From NCBI RefSeq assembly GCF_014843825.1, contig NZ_JHQR01000216.1:1-64000 (forward strand): 64,000 nt of DNA, read 5' to 3'. Positions 44,198-54,040 of this stretch are shown here, in pieces. How positions within the stretch are numbered: the stretch's first letter is position 1; each line of letters opens with the position of its first letter. The stretch comes from Mesorhizobium silamurunense (GTDB lineage Bacteria; Pseudomonadota; Alphaproteobacteria; Rhizobiales; Rhizobiaceae). The notes below the pieces were generated by a model. That model did no database searches. It was not told where the DNA came from and worked only from the letters and a program-made list of their open reading frames with translations. Made by a program: the position numbers and the translations under genes.

Positions 44198-45352
44198 TCA
44201 ACTGACTTGAATACGGCGGGTCACCTGTCCGTTGCTCTCCCAATAGGTGTGTTTTTTGGCAATCCACGGATCGCTCATTGCCGGCTGAATGTTGCCGCTC
44301 TTATCGATCGCGCGCGAGGTGACGGTGTGTTCCCCAGCGGACGGTTTGGGCCAGTCCAGAGACCACATCTTCCAGGCGAACTCCGCCTCTTCGGTGCCGT
44401 CCATGGTCGCCGGCATCCACGGCCCATCGTCGATCTTCACCTCGACCCGGTCGATCGGCGCACCCCAGGCCGCTCCGACGATCCGATAATCGCTGCCGAT
44501 ATGAGTCACCCGAGCCGGCGCCGATTTGAGGTGCGCCCGTCCGACGGACGTTTCTACCCACACGGTCTCGCCATTGTGGTCTTCCTCGCGGAGCGTGACG
44601 TAGTCGCGTCCCATGAACCGGTTCTCGAAGCGCTGGTCGCGCACGTCGATGCGCTTGAGCCATTTCGCGTTTGCGATCCCGTACCAGCCGGGCGCTATCA
44701 GCCGAACCGGGAACCCGTTATCGGCCGGCAAGGGAGTTCCGTTCATCTCGTAGCAAAGGATGTTTTTTGGATCCATGGCGTCTGCGAGCGACATGCTGCG
44801 CGCAAAGTTCTGCTTGAACTTAACGTCATCGGCCCGCTTGATCTCGCCTTCGTCGGCGGCCCAGAAAACGACCTCGATGCCGCCGTCGAGAACGCCGGCC
44901 TCCTTTAGGATCGGGGCGAGCGGCGTGCCCGCCCAGCGCGCATTACCGATGCCGCCGTTGAAAAACGGGAGGCCGGTATTGCCCGAACATTCGACTGTGA
45001 ACGTCACTTCCTGGCGCGGCCGGGCCTTGATGTCGGCGAGCGTCAGGGCCATCGGCTTTTTGACTAGGCCGCTGATTTCGAGCTTCCACGTGCCTGCGTC
45101 GATGACCGGCCTGTTGAAATGCGCAATTGAAAAGAACCTGTCGTTGGGCGTCACCCATGAATCGAGGTCCTCCCAGACGAGTTGATTCTTGATGACCTCC
45201 GGCACCGGGTTCGGCGGCAGTTGATCGGTCCATTTGACGACTTCCTCGCCGGGCCGTGTAGGAAAAGGGTAAGCCCGCGAGGCATGGAGAGCGGCGATTG
45301 CGGCAAGAGCCGCGCTTCCTTGAATAAGTTCTCTGCGTTGAAGATGAGGCAT
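44198..45352 (-). CDS. Molybdopterin sulfite oxidase-family protein (Tat signal)
   Basis: A 384-residue periplasmic oxidoreductase. Tat-type RRELIQGSAALAAIAALHA starts the protein. The Moco domain carries the cysteine ligand in FTVECSGNTGLPFF and the LIAPGWYGIANAKWL segment; the C-terminal Mo-co dimerisation domain has VKIDDGPWMPATM. It lacks a heme domain, so it needs an external electron acceptor such as a cytochrome c (family knowledge for SorA/SoxC-type). The substrate is sulfite or a relative, unproven. No SorB neighbour. Confidence 0.9.
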   Translation of the reverse strand: MPHLQRRELIQGSAALAAIAALHASRAYPFPTRPGEEVVKWTDQLPPNPVPEVIKNQLVWEDLDSWVTPNDRFFSIAHFNRPVIDAGTWKLEISGLVKKPMALTLADIKARPRQEVTFTVECSGNTGLPFFNGGIGNARWAGTPLAPILKEAGVLDGGIEVVFWAADEGEIKRADDVKFKQNFARSMSLADAMDPKNILCYEMNGTPLPADNGFPVRLIAPGWYGIANAKWLKRIDVRDQRFENRFMGRDYVTLREEDHNGETVWVETSVGRAHLKSAPARVTHIGSDYRIVGAAWGAPIDRVEVKIDDGPWMPATMDGTEEAEFAWKMWSLDWPKPSAGEHTVTSRAIDKSGNIQPAMSDPWIAKKHTYWESNGQVTRRIQVS

Positions 45353-46128
45353 GCTGTTTTCCCTCCCAGTTGATCCGGAACGGGCTGCAGCGTCCTTTTG
45401 AGCCGTAGCCTGATCACGGACAGGCGCACAATGAATGACCGCCCCACCCGGATGTCCGGACAGGTATCAGGCAATCAGCGAGGCATCTCAAGCATGTGAA
45501 GCATTGGACGAAACTCTACTTGGGTTTCGCCCCTGGAGAGTGCGCCTTTGAAGTTGAAGTGTCCACAACTTGGACGGGATAGTGACTTTGCGGTGTTCGA
45601 CTTGGTTTCCCGGTCCTGCCAAAAGTCGGAGCGCCTCGGATCGCTATCGAGCGGGATGGCAACTTCCAGGCTAATCGAAAGCTCAATTTGCGCGTGACCA
45701 ATTCAGGCCCATGACCCGACGCTGCCTTTCCAAGCAATCACCATAGAGATCCGGATCGGTTGAAAAGCTGCAGTTCATTCAGTTCGTCGTAACGAGCGCC
45801 CTGCGCCGACCGATCCCGATCCGTAGGGCCGGATCTGGCGCAATCGCGACCCCTAGCTTGGCGGTGGCGAAGCGGGCCTCAACGGCCGACAAGAGGCGCG
45901 TTGCAGCCGGCCGGGCTTCCCAGAATGAACACGCGAGATTCGCGATCCGGACGACACGCTCTTGCGTGACAGCTCTCTGTTATGATCTGGTCGGATCACG
46001 CTTGAAGGCCTGATATCTTTTGGAGATCGAGGCGCGCGGTGAACTCGACCTGCCCGAGCATGTGCAGGCTCTTCTCCACTCAACGATGTGGAAGGGATGA
46101 GACCGACAGCTGAGCCGGTCAACTCCCA
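45353..46128. other. Gap, possibly decayed coding DNA
   Basis: No supported gene in about 775 bp. A frame near 46020-46099 ends LEIEARGELDLPEHVQALLH (then STMWKG), which looks like the tail of an enzyme, but I cannot name it. The area is next to a broken cspA, so decay is likely. Confidence 0.35.
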
Positions 46129-46336
46129 TCAGATCGTCCGCAACTCACCGGCTGACGTCTTTCCGGAACGTTCGTCTTGTACCAGTTCGTAGCTGATCTT
46201 CTGGCCATCATTGAGGCCTCGCAAGCCGGAGCGCTCGACGGCAGAAATATGCACGAAACATCCGGACCGCCCTGATCAGGCTGAATGAAACCAAAACCCT
46301 TTTGCGAATTGAACCATTTTACCGTTCCGGCAGAGG
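46129..46336 (-). pseudogene. Cold-shock protein gene, frameshifted
   Basis: Reads AGTVKWFNSQKGFGFIQPDQ, the RNA-binding CSD strand, then loses frame near 46254-46258, where GTTTCGTG stands where VFVH would need GTTTTCGTG. The other frame continues HISAVERSGLRGLNDGQKIS and ends with TGA at 46129-46131. No start codon is visible upstream of AGTVKW either. A small RNA chaperone originally; now probably inactive. Confidence 0.8.
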
Positions 46337-46704
46337 CGCGAGCGCGGAAGTCTTTGGAGTGATCGACCTCACCAGCAAAATTGATGCCCAGATCGGCGCA
46401 ATCAACTTGGGACGCGCCATCCAGTTCGTCGCCAATGCGTCGGTCCTTGGCTATGACGTTCGTGGCGCGATGGTTTTCTATGGTGAGCCCGGAACGCCAA
46501 GTCTAAGAAAATGGGACTGCGAGCGGTTGTGGGCGCAGGGCGCCCTGCTCCAATCTTAGACGCATTTCAGAGCACCGCTCCCAAGCGGGTCTAGACGGTT
46601 ATGCCGAAACTGAGCAGCGGCCGGCACGTTTCAGCTTAGCGGGGTAAGGCCAGCATCGCGCCGGCCTTGACCGCCAGAGTCTGGGGGACAGCACCCGGCT
46701 GCGA

Positions 46705-46813
46705 GAACCGTTTTTCGGACATTTCTCCTTTTAGTAACGATTTTCATGCACTAGAATCGTTTTTCATGAATTCGGGTAGTCTGACCAAAATTCGACAAGG
46801 TACGGTTTTCATG
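46705..46813 (+). promoter_or_regulatory. Repeated CGTTTTTCATG boxes in fic leader
   Basis: Related boxes occur at 46708 (CCGTTTTTC), 46736-46748 (AACGATTTTCATG), 46755-46768 (AATCGTTTTTCATG) and 46802-46813 (ACGGTTTTCATG). The last includes the ATG of fic at 46811. Repeats of this wording precede similar fic genes in other alpha-proteobacteria, suggesting autoregulation (inference). Confidence 0.55.
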
Positions 46814-48355
46814 GCTGCCTCACAGCAGCATCAGTTTTCAGGGCCTGTGAACGTTTTTCAGGAAATACGCCTTCCTGAAACAGCGACCCCGGCTGGTTAC
46901 AGCGCGCTGATCGGCGCCTACGGGCTCGCCGTGCCTTTGCCGCGGATGCTTTCCGCCACCGGCGAGCATCACCGCATCACCGAGCGGGACGGCTGGCGCA
47001 TCATGACGCCGCGCCACGCGCCGCATCCCACGCTCGAAGGCCACCTGACCTTTGCGCTCAAGTACGAGGGACTCGATCTCGCCGTCCTCAAGCGATTATT
47101 CCAGGCGACTGGCCCCGCGACGATCGAGGCACTTGTTCGCGCAAGTCCGACCGGCAGTTATGCCCGCCGCATCTGGTTTCTATACGAGTGGCTCACCGGA
47201 ACGCGCCTCGATATGCCGGACGCGGACGCCGGACGCTACGTTCCGGTGATCGATCCCGAACTGCAATGGGCGGCGCCGGGAATCACGGCGTCGCGCTACC
47301 GCGTGAAGGACAACCTGCCCGGTACGCCGGATTTCTGCCCGCTGGTCTTCCGCACCAAGGCTCTGAACGAATTCATCGGCATGGCGCTGCCGCAGCGCGC
47401 GCAGGCAATCGTCGCCAATGTGCCGCGCGACCTTCTTGCAAGAACCGCCGCCTTCCTCCTGCTCAAGGACTCGCGCTCAAGTTATGCCATCGAAGGCGAG
47501 CGTCCGCCACAGGACCGCATCCAGCGCTGGGGACGCGCCATCGGCGAAGCCGGCCGCCAGCCTATCGATCGCGACGAACTGCTGCGCCTGCAAAGAATCG
47601 TTCTTGGCGATACCCGGTTCGTGAGACCCGGCTTTCGCCAGGAAGGCGGCTTCGTCGGTGAGCACGACCGCGACAGCCGCGTGCCGCTGCCCAATCACAT
47701 CAGCGCCCGGCCCGAAGACCTGCCCTCGCTCATTGACGGCATGGTCGCGTTCGACCGCGCCCCGGCGCAAGGTCTGGATGCCGTCATCGCCGCCGCGATC
47801 CTCGCTTTCGGCTTCGTCTACATCCATCCCTTCGAGGATGGGAATGGGCGTATTCACCGCTACCTGATCCACCACGTGCTTGGCATACGCGGCTTCAACC
47901 CGCCCGGCGTAGTGTTCCCGGTCTCGGCCGCCATCCTCGATGAGATCAATGAGTACCGGCGGGTGCTCGAGAGCTATTCGCGGCGCCTGCTGCCGCTGAT
48001 CGAATGGGAGCCGACACCGCAATTCAACGTACGGGTCCTGAATGACACCGGCGATTTCTACCGCTTCTTCGACGCAACGCCGCACGCCGAATTCCTCTAT
48101 GCCTGCGTGCGCAGAACCGTTGAGCGGGATCTTCCCGACGAAACTGCCTTCCTGCAGCGCTATGATCAGTTCCGGCAGCAAGTTGACGCCTTCATCGACA
48201 TGCCCGAACGGCTGACTGACCTGCTCTTCCGCTTCCTGAAGCAAAACGGCGGCCGGCTTTCGAACCGCGCACGCGAACGGGAATTTGCTGCCCTAACGGA
48301 TGCGGAAGAAGAACGCATCGAGGCGATTTATCGCGAGGTTTTCGGCAATGACTGA
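46811..48355 (+). CDS. fic: Fic family protein (probable AMPylase), class II type
   Basis: A 514-residue protein. The catalytic Fic motif HPFEDGNGRIHR is at about residue 340. An N-terminal-side inhibitory helix motif SYAIEGE matches the [S/T]xxxE[G/N] pattern, so it is class II and self-restrained. The N-terminal part matches DUF4172/Fic_N, and a C-terminal winged-helix region follows. Family enzymes transfer AMP to hydroxyls of target proteins. ATG 46811 lies in the last repeat; 46766 is an alternative start. No antitoxin gene is adjacent. Confidence 0.9.
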   Translation: MAASQQHQFSGPVNVFQEIRLPETATPAGYSALIGAYGLAVPLPRMLSATGEHHRITERDGWRIMTPRHAPHPTLEGHLTFALKYEGLDLAVLKRLFQATGPATIEALVRASPTGSYARRIWFLYEWLTGTRLDMPDADAGRYVPVIDPELQWAAPGITASRYRVKDNLPGTPDFCPLVFRTKALNEFIGMALPQRAQAIVANVPRDLLARTAAFLLLKDSRSSYAIEGERPPQDRIQRWGRAIGEAGRQPIDRDELLRLQRIVLGDTRFVRPGFRQEGGFVGEHDRDSRVPLPNHISARPEDLPSLIDGMVAFDRAPAQGLDAVIAAAILAFGFVYIHPFEDGNGRIHRYLIHHVLGIRGFNPPGVVFPVSAAILDEINEYRRVLESYSRRLLPLIEWEPTPQFNVRVLNDTGDFYRFFDATPHAEFLYACVRRTVERDLPDETAFLQRYDQFRQQVDAFIDMPERLTDLLFRFLKQNGGRLSNRAREREFAALTDAEEERIEAIYREVFGND

Positions 48356-48453
48356 CGCGAGGGCGAGCGCCGTCAATTTATCCCGAATGGACCGAATACC
48401 GTAAAAGAAGGATCTCGATCCGCGCGGCATGCAGAATAGCAGTGTCAGCCCAT

Positions 48454-49268
48454 ATCAGTTGAACTCGTCGAGGCCATGGGCGAGTGGTTCGTGCGCGTGT
48501 GTGAGGGCAACGGGTAGTTCGCCGACCAGTGACCTGTCGCGGCTCAAGGCGCTCTATGTTCCGCATTGGGTGATGTGGAAGCAGGAATGGAATGTTGCGA
48601 TCGAGGCCTTTGTCCGGGGCGGCGGCACGCTGATCCTGTCGGCGCTGACGGGCCAACCACATCGTTCGTGAGCAGGCACCCGGGCGCGGGCTTTCGGCGC
48701 TGAGCGGCGTCAAGGTCGCCGAGTTCGGCCGCCTCGTTCCGCGAGGCGGCGCCGGCCTGTTTCCGCTGTTCCGCCAGGCCGCGGCGGGCGCCTATGTGCC
48801 TCCGGCGCCACTGCCGGCCTCGTCGGCGGAGCGCAAGTACCACTTCACCTTCGGCAACAGAGAGTTCGAGGCCGCCCACCTCTACGAACTGCTTGAGGTC
48901 GGGCCGGACACCGAGGTTCTCGGCACATGGTCGGACCGCTTTTGCGCCGGACAACCTGCGATCACTTCCCGGCAAGTCGGCCAAGGCCGCGTCGTCTATG
49001 TCGGCACCTATCTTACGCCCGACCTTGCCGAAGCCATTGCCGATGTCGGGCGGGCGTGGCGCCTCTGCTTCCTGAATTGCCTGATGGAGTGGAGGTGTCG
49101 GTCCGCGAGGCTGAGGACCGACAACTGATGTTCATTCAAAACACCACGGGGGTTTCCGTCGTGGTGCCGGGCGTGCCCCGGGGCCTGGACCTGCTGACCG
49201 ACCGTCCAGCAGTCGGGCCCTTGCAGCTCGAAGCCTATGGCTGTGCGGTGATTTCACTCAGCTCTTGA
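48454..49268 (+). pseudogene. GH42 beta-galactosidase, 3' remnant
   Basis: Only the trimerisation and C-terminal domains remain, in three frames. Pieces are LSRLKALYVPHWVMWKQEWN and AFVRGGGTLILSALTG, then GNREFEAAHLYELLEVGPDT and SRQVGQGRVVYVGTYLTPDL, then SVREAEDRQLMFIQNTTGVS. Frame changes occur near 48660 and 49050-49080. The catalytic TIM barrel is missing. Confidence 0.75.
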
Positions 49269-49304
49269 GAAGGTATGGCCGACAGGGCCATCGCGTTCAG
49301 GTAT

Positions 49305-49900
49305 TCACGCCGAGTTCGTTCGTATCTCTGGTCCTATGTTCATTCGTGCCTTGGCCCACAGCCGCCGCGGCACCTGCTCAGGAACCATTCCGTCAAATCT
49401 AGCTGTCTCAATATTCTCGACGAATTCTGAAATGGGCTGAATGTCCGGTGGGCGTTCGGCTAGCTGTCGAAGGACCGCCTCGGCCTCTTCAGGCGTCGTC
49501 TCCAGAACGGTCACGCCCACTTCGTGCACAGCGCATTCAAGACCTGCCGAAACCATCGTGATGGCGAGAACGGCATTGGCTTCGGTGCCTCTCCAGGTCG
49601 GGACGTGCGTATCCTTCCCTGCCGGGAGGAATCTGATCTGCGGCAATCCGAGCTCCCTCCCCTGACGCTGGAAGTCAACGGCGGCCGCATCGAGATAGGC
49701 GGGAATGTCGCCGCCTTCCAGGACCGCTCGCATCTCGGCCGAGAGCCTGTCGTGGACAGGTTCGCTCATCACGTTGTCGAACTGACGAATCTTCCCGGAC
49801 CGATGCCGCTCGACCTCGAGCACCTTGCTGCGGTCGTCCACCGATCGATGCGCCAGCGCTGCCCGGCGAACGCAATCACCACTCCGACGGCGCGCGGTGG
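49305..49900 (-). pseudogene. DEAD/DEAH (Lhr-like) helicase, C-terminal fragment
   Basis: The open frame gives SEPVHDRLSAEMRAVLEGGD, then FVENIETARFDGMVPEQVPR and RLWAKARMN, which match the C-terminal tail of a large Lhr-type DEAD/DEAH helicase. All helicase motifs are absent. The region before about 49770 residues is unrelated, so the 5' part is lost. The call rests on recalled family wording and is moderately sure. Confidence 0.55.
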
Positions 49901-50101
49901 CGAACGATCCGATGGCGGCCGAACTGATGGACGCCATGCTTGATCTGACTGCGGTTCATGTCGCGGACTGTGCACACTAGGCGGCGGGTCCATGAAGCCC
50001 GCCGGACGCGCGTTCCGGCGCAGGCAGGCTGATCCGCGACCAAGTGAATCAGCCTCGATTCCGCTGTCGCTTGGCACCGGCGAATATGGTCTCATCCAGT
50101 C

Positions 50102-50237
50102 ATGGCGATGACGGCGGACCAGCTTCCCGACGATCCGGATGTGCTGAAGGCGATGGTCCTGGCGCGTGACGTCGAGAATGCTCGCCTGACCCAGATCATC
50201 AAGGAATTGCAGCGCCACCGCTTTGGCCGTCGCGCTA
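50102..50237 (+). pseudogene. IS66-family TnpC N-terminal fragment
   Basis: About 45 residues, TADQLPDDPDVLKAMVLARD then LTQIIKELQRHRFGRRA, match the coiled N-terminus of IS66 TnpC transposases (LPDDPEALKAML...LEQIIKELQRHRFGRR). The frame then leaves the family. Solitary fragment. Confidence 0.7.
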
Positions 50238-50249
50238 CCGCTTCCTGGA

Positions 50250-50365
50250 GAAAACGCCTACCGCAAACTCGACAACGTGACGCTAACAGCGCACGCGGCC
50301 TATATGACCGGCGACGCCTATCAGGAGCTGTGGCGCAGGACACTTGCCGTGTTCGACGAATTGCG
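50250..50365 (+). pseudogene. D-2-hydroxyacid dehydrogenase C-terminal fragment
   Basis: AYRKLDNVTLTAHAAYMTGD then AYQELWRRTLAVF resembles the last helix and strand of D-isomer 2-hydroxyacid dehydrogenases (LDNVTLTAHSAFMT.EAY.ELWRR.L). Joined to the IS66 fragment without a start codon, so it is debris. Confidence 0.45.
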
Positions 50366-50729
50366 GTTATCAGCCACGGCGTCACCAGTGCCGTCAAGGC
50401 GACATCCCGTCGCTTCGCGTCAACGACATGCGGACGGAACAATCTTGCTTCGACAAAGGCGTCGGTTCGTCGAATCCAAAGCGTATTCTTGTGCGCATTC
50501 CGCGGCGTGTTGATGAAAAGGGCGAAGAATGGGACCGTTCCTTCCGATCGCCAAGGAGCAATATCAGGCGATGATTTCGAGCCTGAACTGGGGAGGGGAA
50601 TCCCGGGCAGACTTCTCAGCGTTCGGCATGTCGGCGAATACTATTACACCTCGCCCTTTGGCTTGAAAGGCGCTGCGTTAATCGCGTCGTTCATGGACGG
50701 CTGGGAAGAAGACGTCAGTCTTCGACACT
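50366..50729. other. Gap without recognised gene
   Basis: About 360 bp with no motif recognised; probably decayed DNA between the mobile debris and the second Liv operon. The Liv operon is transcribed toward it, so a terminator might lie here, but no clear hairpin plus T-run was seen. Confidence 0.35.
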
Positions 50730-51443
50730 TCAGGCTCCGCCCATGTAAATATCCATGATCTGACGGTCGTCGCGCACGTCTTGCGGGCTGCCCTCGAAGC
50801 GTTTCGAGCCGGCGGCCAAGATGTAGAGTTTGTCCGCGATCGGCATGGCTTCGCGGATGTTCTGCTCGACCATCAATATGCCAATGCCTTGCTTCGTCAG
50901 CGTCGTGATGCGCTCCAGCGTCTCGATCACCATGGCCGGCGACAGGCCGGCGGAAGGCTCGTCGAGCAGGATAAAGCGCGGCTCCGAAACCAGTGCGCGG
51001 GCCAGCGACAGCATCGCCTGCTCGCCGCCCGACAACGCGCCGGCCGCCGTCTTGCGCCGCCTAGCCAGCGACGGATACTGGCCGATCAACATCTCAATGC
51101 GACTTTCCACCAGCCGCTTGTCGGCGATAGCGTAACCACCCATGCGCAGGTTCTCCATCACCGTCAGGCGCGGGAACACGCCGCCGCCCTGCGGCATCAG
51201 CACCAGTCCCTGCCGTACCACCTGGTGCACGGGCAGATTGGAAAGCACAGTGTCGCCAAGGCGGGCGGCGCCGCTCCACACCGGCAGCGCCCCGGCGATG
51301 GCCTTTAGCAAGGTGGATTTGCCGCAGCCGTTCGGCCCGAAGATGCAAGTGATTTTCCCGAGCTCAGCCGTCAGTGAGATGCCATGGACGACCTCCTGCT
51401 TGCCGTAGCCGGTGATGATGTTCTCGGAGGCCAGCGTGCTCAT
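50730..51443 (-). CDS. livF: Branched-chain amino-acid ABC transporter ATPase (LivF-type), second operon
   Basis: A 237-residue ATPase with Walker A GPNGCGKST, signature LSGGEQAMLSLARALV, Walker B FILLDEPSAGLSPAM and the tail QIMDIYMGGA. Overlaps the LivG-type gene by 4 bp. Last gene of the 55470-50730 operon. Confidence 0.94.
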   Translation of the reverse strand: MSTLASENIITGYGKQEVVHGISLTAELGKITCIFGPNGCGKSTLLKAIAGALPVWSGAARLGDTVLSNLPVHQVVRQGLVLMPQGGGVFPRLTVMENLRMGGYAIADKRLVESRIEMLIGQYPSLARRRKTAAGALSGGEQAMLSLARALVSEPRFILLDEPSAGLSPAMVIETLERITTLTKQGIGILMVEQNIREAMPIADKLYILAAGSKRFEGSPQDVRDDRQIMDIYMGGA

Positions 51444-52177
51444 TGCGGGCGCCCCAGGTAGGTCTGCATGACTTCAGAATTGCGCACGATGTCCTCGAAA
51501 GAGCCGCTGGTTACCACCCGTCCCGAATCCATGACGATAATTCGGTCGCAGACGTTGCGAACCATCTCCATGTCATGTTCGATGACGAGGAAGGACACGC
51601 CCTGTTCGCGTAGCCGGGCAATCGCTTCCAGGATGATCTTGCGGATGTTGGGGTGGACTCCTGCTGTTACCTCGTCGAGCAGGATCAGCGATGCCTGCCG
51701 CATGACGGCGCGGCCAAATTCCAGCAGCTTCTGCTGACCGCCGGACAGGTCCGAGGCGCGGTTGTCGGCAACATGATCGAGCTTGAGGAGGGAAAGCGTC
51801 TCGGCCGCGCGCTCGTATGCGCCCTGCCAGTGACCTTCCGCCGCCGCTGCAAGAAGGTTGTCGGTCACCGTCATATTGTCGAACAGGGCCGGGATCTGGA
51901 AGGTACGGGCCAGGCCGAGCCGGGCGATCCTGTGCGCGCTCATTCCGGCGACGGCACGGCCGTCGAAGCGGATCTCGCCCTTGTCCGGCATCACCATGCC
52001 GGAGACGAGGCTGAACAGCGTCGATTTTCCGCAACCATTTGGGCCGATGAGTCCGGCGATCTCGTGCCGCCCGACCGCTAGTTCGACGCCGTTGGCGGCC
52101 TTGATGCCGCCGAAATGCTTAAAGAGCCCGCGCACACTCAGGATCGGATCGGCTGCCGACTGCATCCCGCCGTTCAT
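51440..52177 (-). CDS. livG: Branched-chain amino-acid ABC transporter ATPase (LivG-type), second operon
   Basis: A 245-residue ATPase: Walker A GPNGCGKSTLFSL, Q-loop RTFQIPALFDNMTV, intact signature LSGGQQKLLEFGRAVM, Walker B ILLDEVTAGVHPN and IEHDMEMVRNVCDRIIVMDS. Start ATG 52177 gives MNGGMQSAADPILSVRGL. It overlaps LivM by 4 bp. Unlike the LivG at 29232, its ABC signature is standard. Confidence 0.94.
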   Translation of the reverse strand: MNGGMQSAADPILSVRGLFKHFGGIKAANGVELAVGRHEIAGLIGPNGCGKSTLFSLVSGMVMPDKGEIRFDGRAVAGMSAHRIARLGLARTFQIPALFDNMTVTDNLLAAAAEGHWQGAYERAAETLSLLKLDHVADNRASDLSGGQQKLLEFGRAVMRQASLILLDEVTAGVHPNIRKIILEAIARLREQGVSFLVIEHDMEMVRNVCDRIIVMDSGRVVTSGSFEDIVRNSEVMQTYLGRPQ

Positions 52178-53166
52178 GGATGCCCTCCCGCACCGGTGCC
52201 GACCAGCTTGTCCATGACCTTGTCCAGCGCGTCGTTCTTGCGCCTTGCGAACAGCCCGGCGATGCCGTTGGGCAGAAACAGCACCACCAAGACGATGGCG
52301 GTGCCGAGGATGGCGATGTAGAACGCGGTGTCGCCCCAATACATCCAAATCAGCCGGTTCACGACGAACAACCCGACGCCGCCGATGGCCGGTCCCCACA
52401 GTGTGCCCAGGCCGCCCAGTAGCACCATTACCACCATCTGGTCGGTGATGTCGCCGCCGAAAACGGACTTTGGATTGATGAAGGTGACCCAGTAAGCGAA
52501 GATGGCGCCGAAGACGGACGCGGTGACAGCGCTGAGCACGAAAGTCTGCAGCTTGACCAGGGCTGTGTTGATGCCCATCGCCTCTGCCGCTGGCTCGTGG
52601 TCGCGTAGCGCCTTCACCTTCAGCCCGAAGCGGGAACGCTCGAACAGCGCCCAGGTGAGGAAGTACGCCAGCGCGGCGGTACCGAACATGGCGAAATAGA
52701 AGAAGCGTTCGTTGAGATACGGGGGCAGTCCGATACCCCCGATGCCGCCGGTGAAGTCCATCGCCGAAGCGAACTGGATCAGGACCTCGGCAAAGGCCCA
52801 GGTGGCGATGGCGAAGTAGGCGCCGCGCAGCCTCAGTGTCGGTGCGCCGATGATGACCGCGAACAATGCGGTCACCACCATGCCGGCGGGAATCGTAGCC
52901 GAGAAAGGCAAACCGAACGGATCGCCCATCAGGAACGCGGTCACATAGGCGCCGAGGCCGAAAAAGGCCGACTGGCCGAAATTGATGTAGCCGGCATATC
53001 CGCCCAGCATATTCCATGAGCAAGCGAGCCCCGCCCACATCAGTGCGCCGGTGGCAATGCGCAGCCAGTAATTGTTCACCGTCCAGGGCAGGACGCCTAG
53101 CACGACAATGATGATGGCGAGGAGAACGAGGCCTCGCCATTGCGGGTTTGTCGGTAGTAGCGCCAT
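52174..53166 (-). CDS. livM: Branched-chain amino-acid ABC transporter permease (LivM-type), second operon
   Basis: A 330-residue permease. GGYAGYINFGQSAFFGLGAY, LRLRGAYFAIATWAFAEVLI and LLGGLGTLWGPAIGGVGLF are characteristic. ATG 53166 starts MALLPTNPQWRGLVLL; longer starts are possible. The LivH stop at 53168 is immediately upstream. Confidence 0.92.
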   Translation of the reverse strand: MALLPTNPQWRGLVLLAIIIVVLGVLPWTVNNYWLRIATGALMWAGLACSWNMLGGYAGYINFGQSAFFGLGAYVTAFLMGDPFGLPFSATIPAGMVVTALFAVIIGAPTLRLRGAYFAIATWAFAEVLIQFASAMDFTGGIGGIGLPPYLNERFFYFAMFGTAALAYFLTWALFERSRFGLKVKALRDHEPAAEAMGINTALVKLQTFVLSAVTASVFGAIFAYWVTFINPKSVFGGDITDQMVVMVLLGGLGTLWGPAIGGVGLFVVNRLIWMYWGDTAFYIAILGTAIVLVVLFLPNGIAGLFARRKNDALDKVMDKLVGTGAGGHP

Positions 53167-53167
53167 A

Positions 53168-54040
53168 TCAGAGCCCCCGCCGCAGGATCCCACGCGGGGA
53201 TACCAAAAGAACTAAGAACAGCGTGGTGAAGATCGCCAGCAGCGAATAGCTGGCACCGACATAGGTCGAGACAAAAGCTTCGATGACGCCTAGCAAAAGC
53301 GCCGCCACCAGCGCGCCCTCGACAGAACCCAGACCGGCAAGCACGGCTACGAAGAAGGCAAACAGCGTGTAGCGCAAGCCGACCTCCGGATTGACCGAAT
53401 AGATCGCCCCCATCAGGACACCGGCCATGGCGGTGATGCCGGCATAAAGGCCATAGACATTGGCGCTCAGCCGTCCGATGTTGACACCCATCAGCGCAGC
53501 ATTGTGCCGGTTCTCGGCCGTCGCGCGGATCGCCAGTCCGTAGCGGGTGCGATAGAGAAACAGGAAGAGCCCGCCGGCGATCGCCGCGGCGAACGCTGCT
53601 GCCACAACCCGGATCAATGGAACCGTGATCGGGCCGATCGCCAGGCTTTCGCCGCTCAGCGTGGTTGTGACGTTGCGGGTATTGAAGCCCCACGCGGTCA
53701 GCATGCCGCCGCGCAGTAGCGTGAACAAGCCGAAGCTGAGCGCCAGGGCCATCAACTCCGGCCGAGCCGTGCGGCTGTTACGAACATTATAAAGCACCGG
53801 GCCGATCAAATACCCGAGGGTGCCGAACAGGACGAAAGCCAGCGGAATCGCGATGAAGCCGTCGAGCCCGAGCCAGGCGGTGATATAGTAGCCCAGGTAG
53901 CCGCCCAGCACGACCCAGCCGCCGACCGCGAAGTCGATGACGTGCAACACGCCGAAGGCGAGCTGGAAGGCGATGGTAAATGTGGCGATGACACCTCCGA
54001 TCAGAAGGCCATTCAGCAAGGTCTGGAGAAAAAGATCCAA
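53168..54040 (-). CDS. livH: Branched-chain amino-acid ABC transporter permease (LivH-type), second operon
   Basis: A 290-residue permease with LLIGGVIATFTIAFQLAFGV, IDFAVGGWVVLGGYLGYYIT, RYGLAIRATAENRHNAALMG and AGLGSVEGALVAALLLG. The order on the strand (binding protein, LivH, LivM, LivG, LivF) is standard and matches the first operon. Confidence 0.92.
   Translation of the reverse strand: MDLFLQTLLNGLLIGGVIATFTIAFQLAFGVLHVIDFAVGGWVVLGGYLGYYITAWLGLDGFIAIPLAFVLFGTLGYLIGPVLYNVRNSRTARPELMALALSFGLFTLLRGGMLTAWGFNTRNVTTTLSGESLAIGPITVPLIRVVAAAFAAAIAGGLFLFLYRTRYGLAIRATAENRHNAALMGVNIGRLSANVYGLYAGITAMAGVLMGAIYSVNPEVGLRYTLFAFFVAVLAGLGSVEGALVAALLLGVIEAFVSTYVGASYSLLAIFTTLFLVLLVSPRGILRRGL

Noticed and set aside
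46302..46559. 85-residue plus-strand open frame near cspA
   Set aside because: Starts inside the cold-shock pseudogene on the other strand and has no ribosome site or known family.
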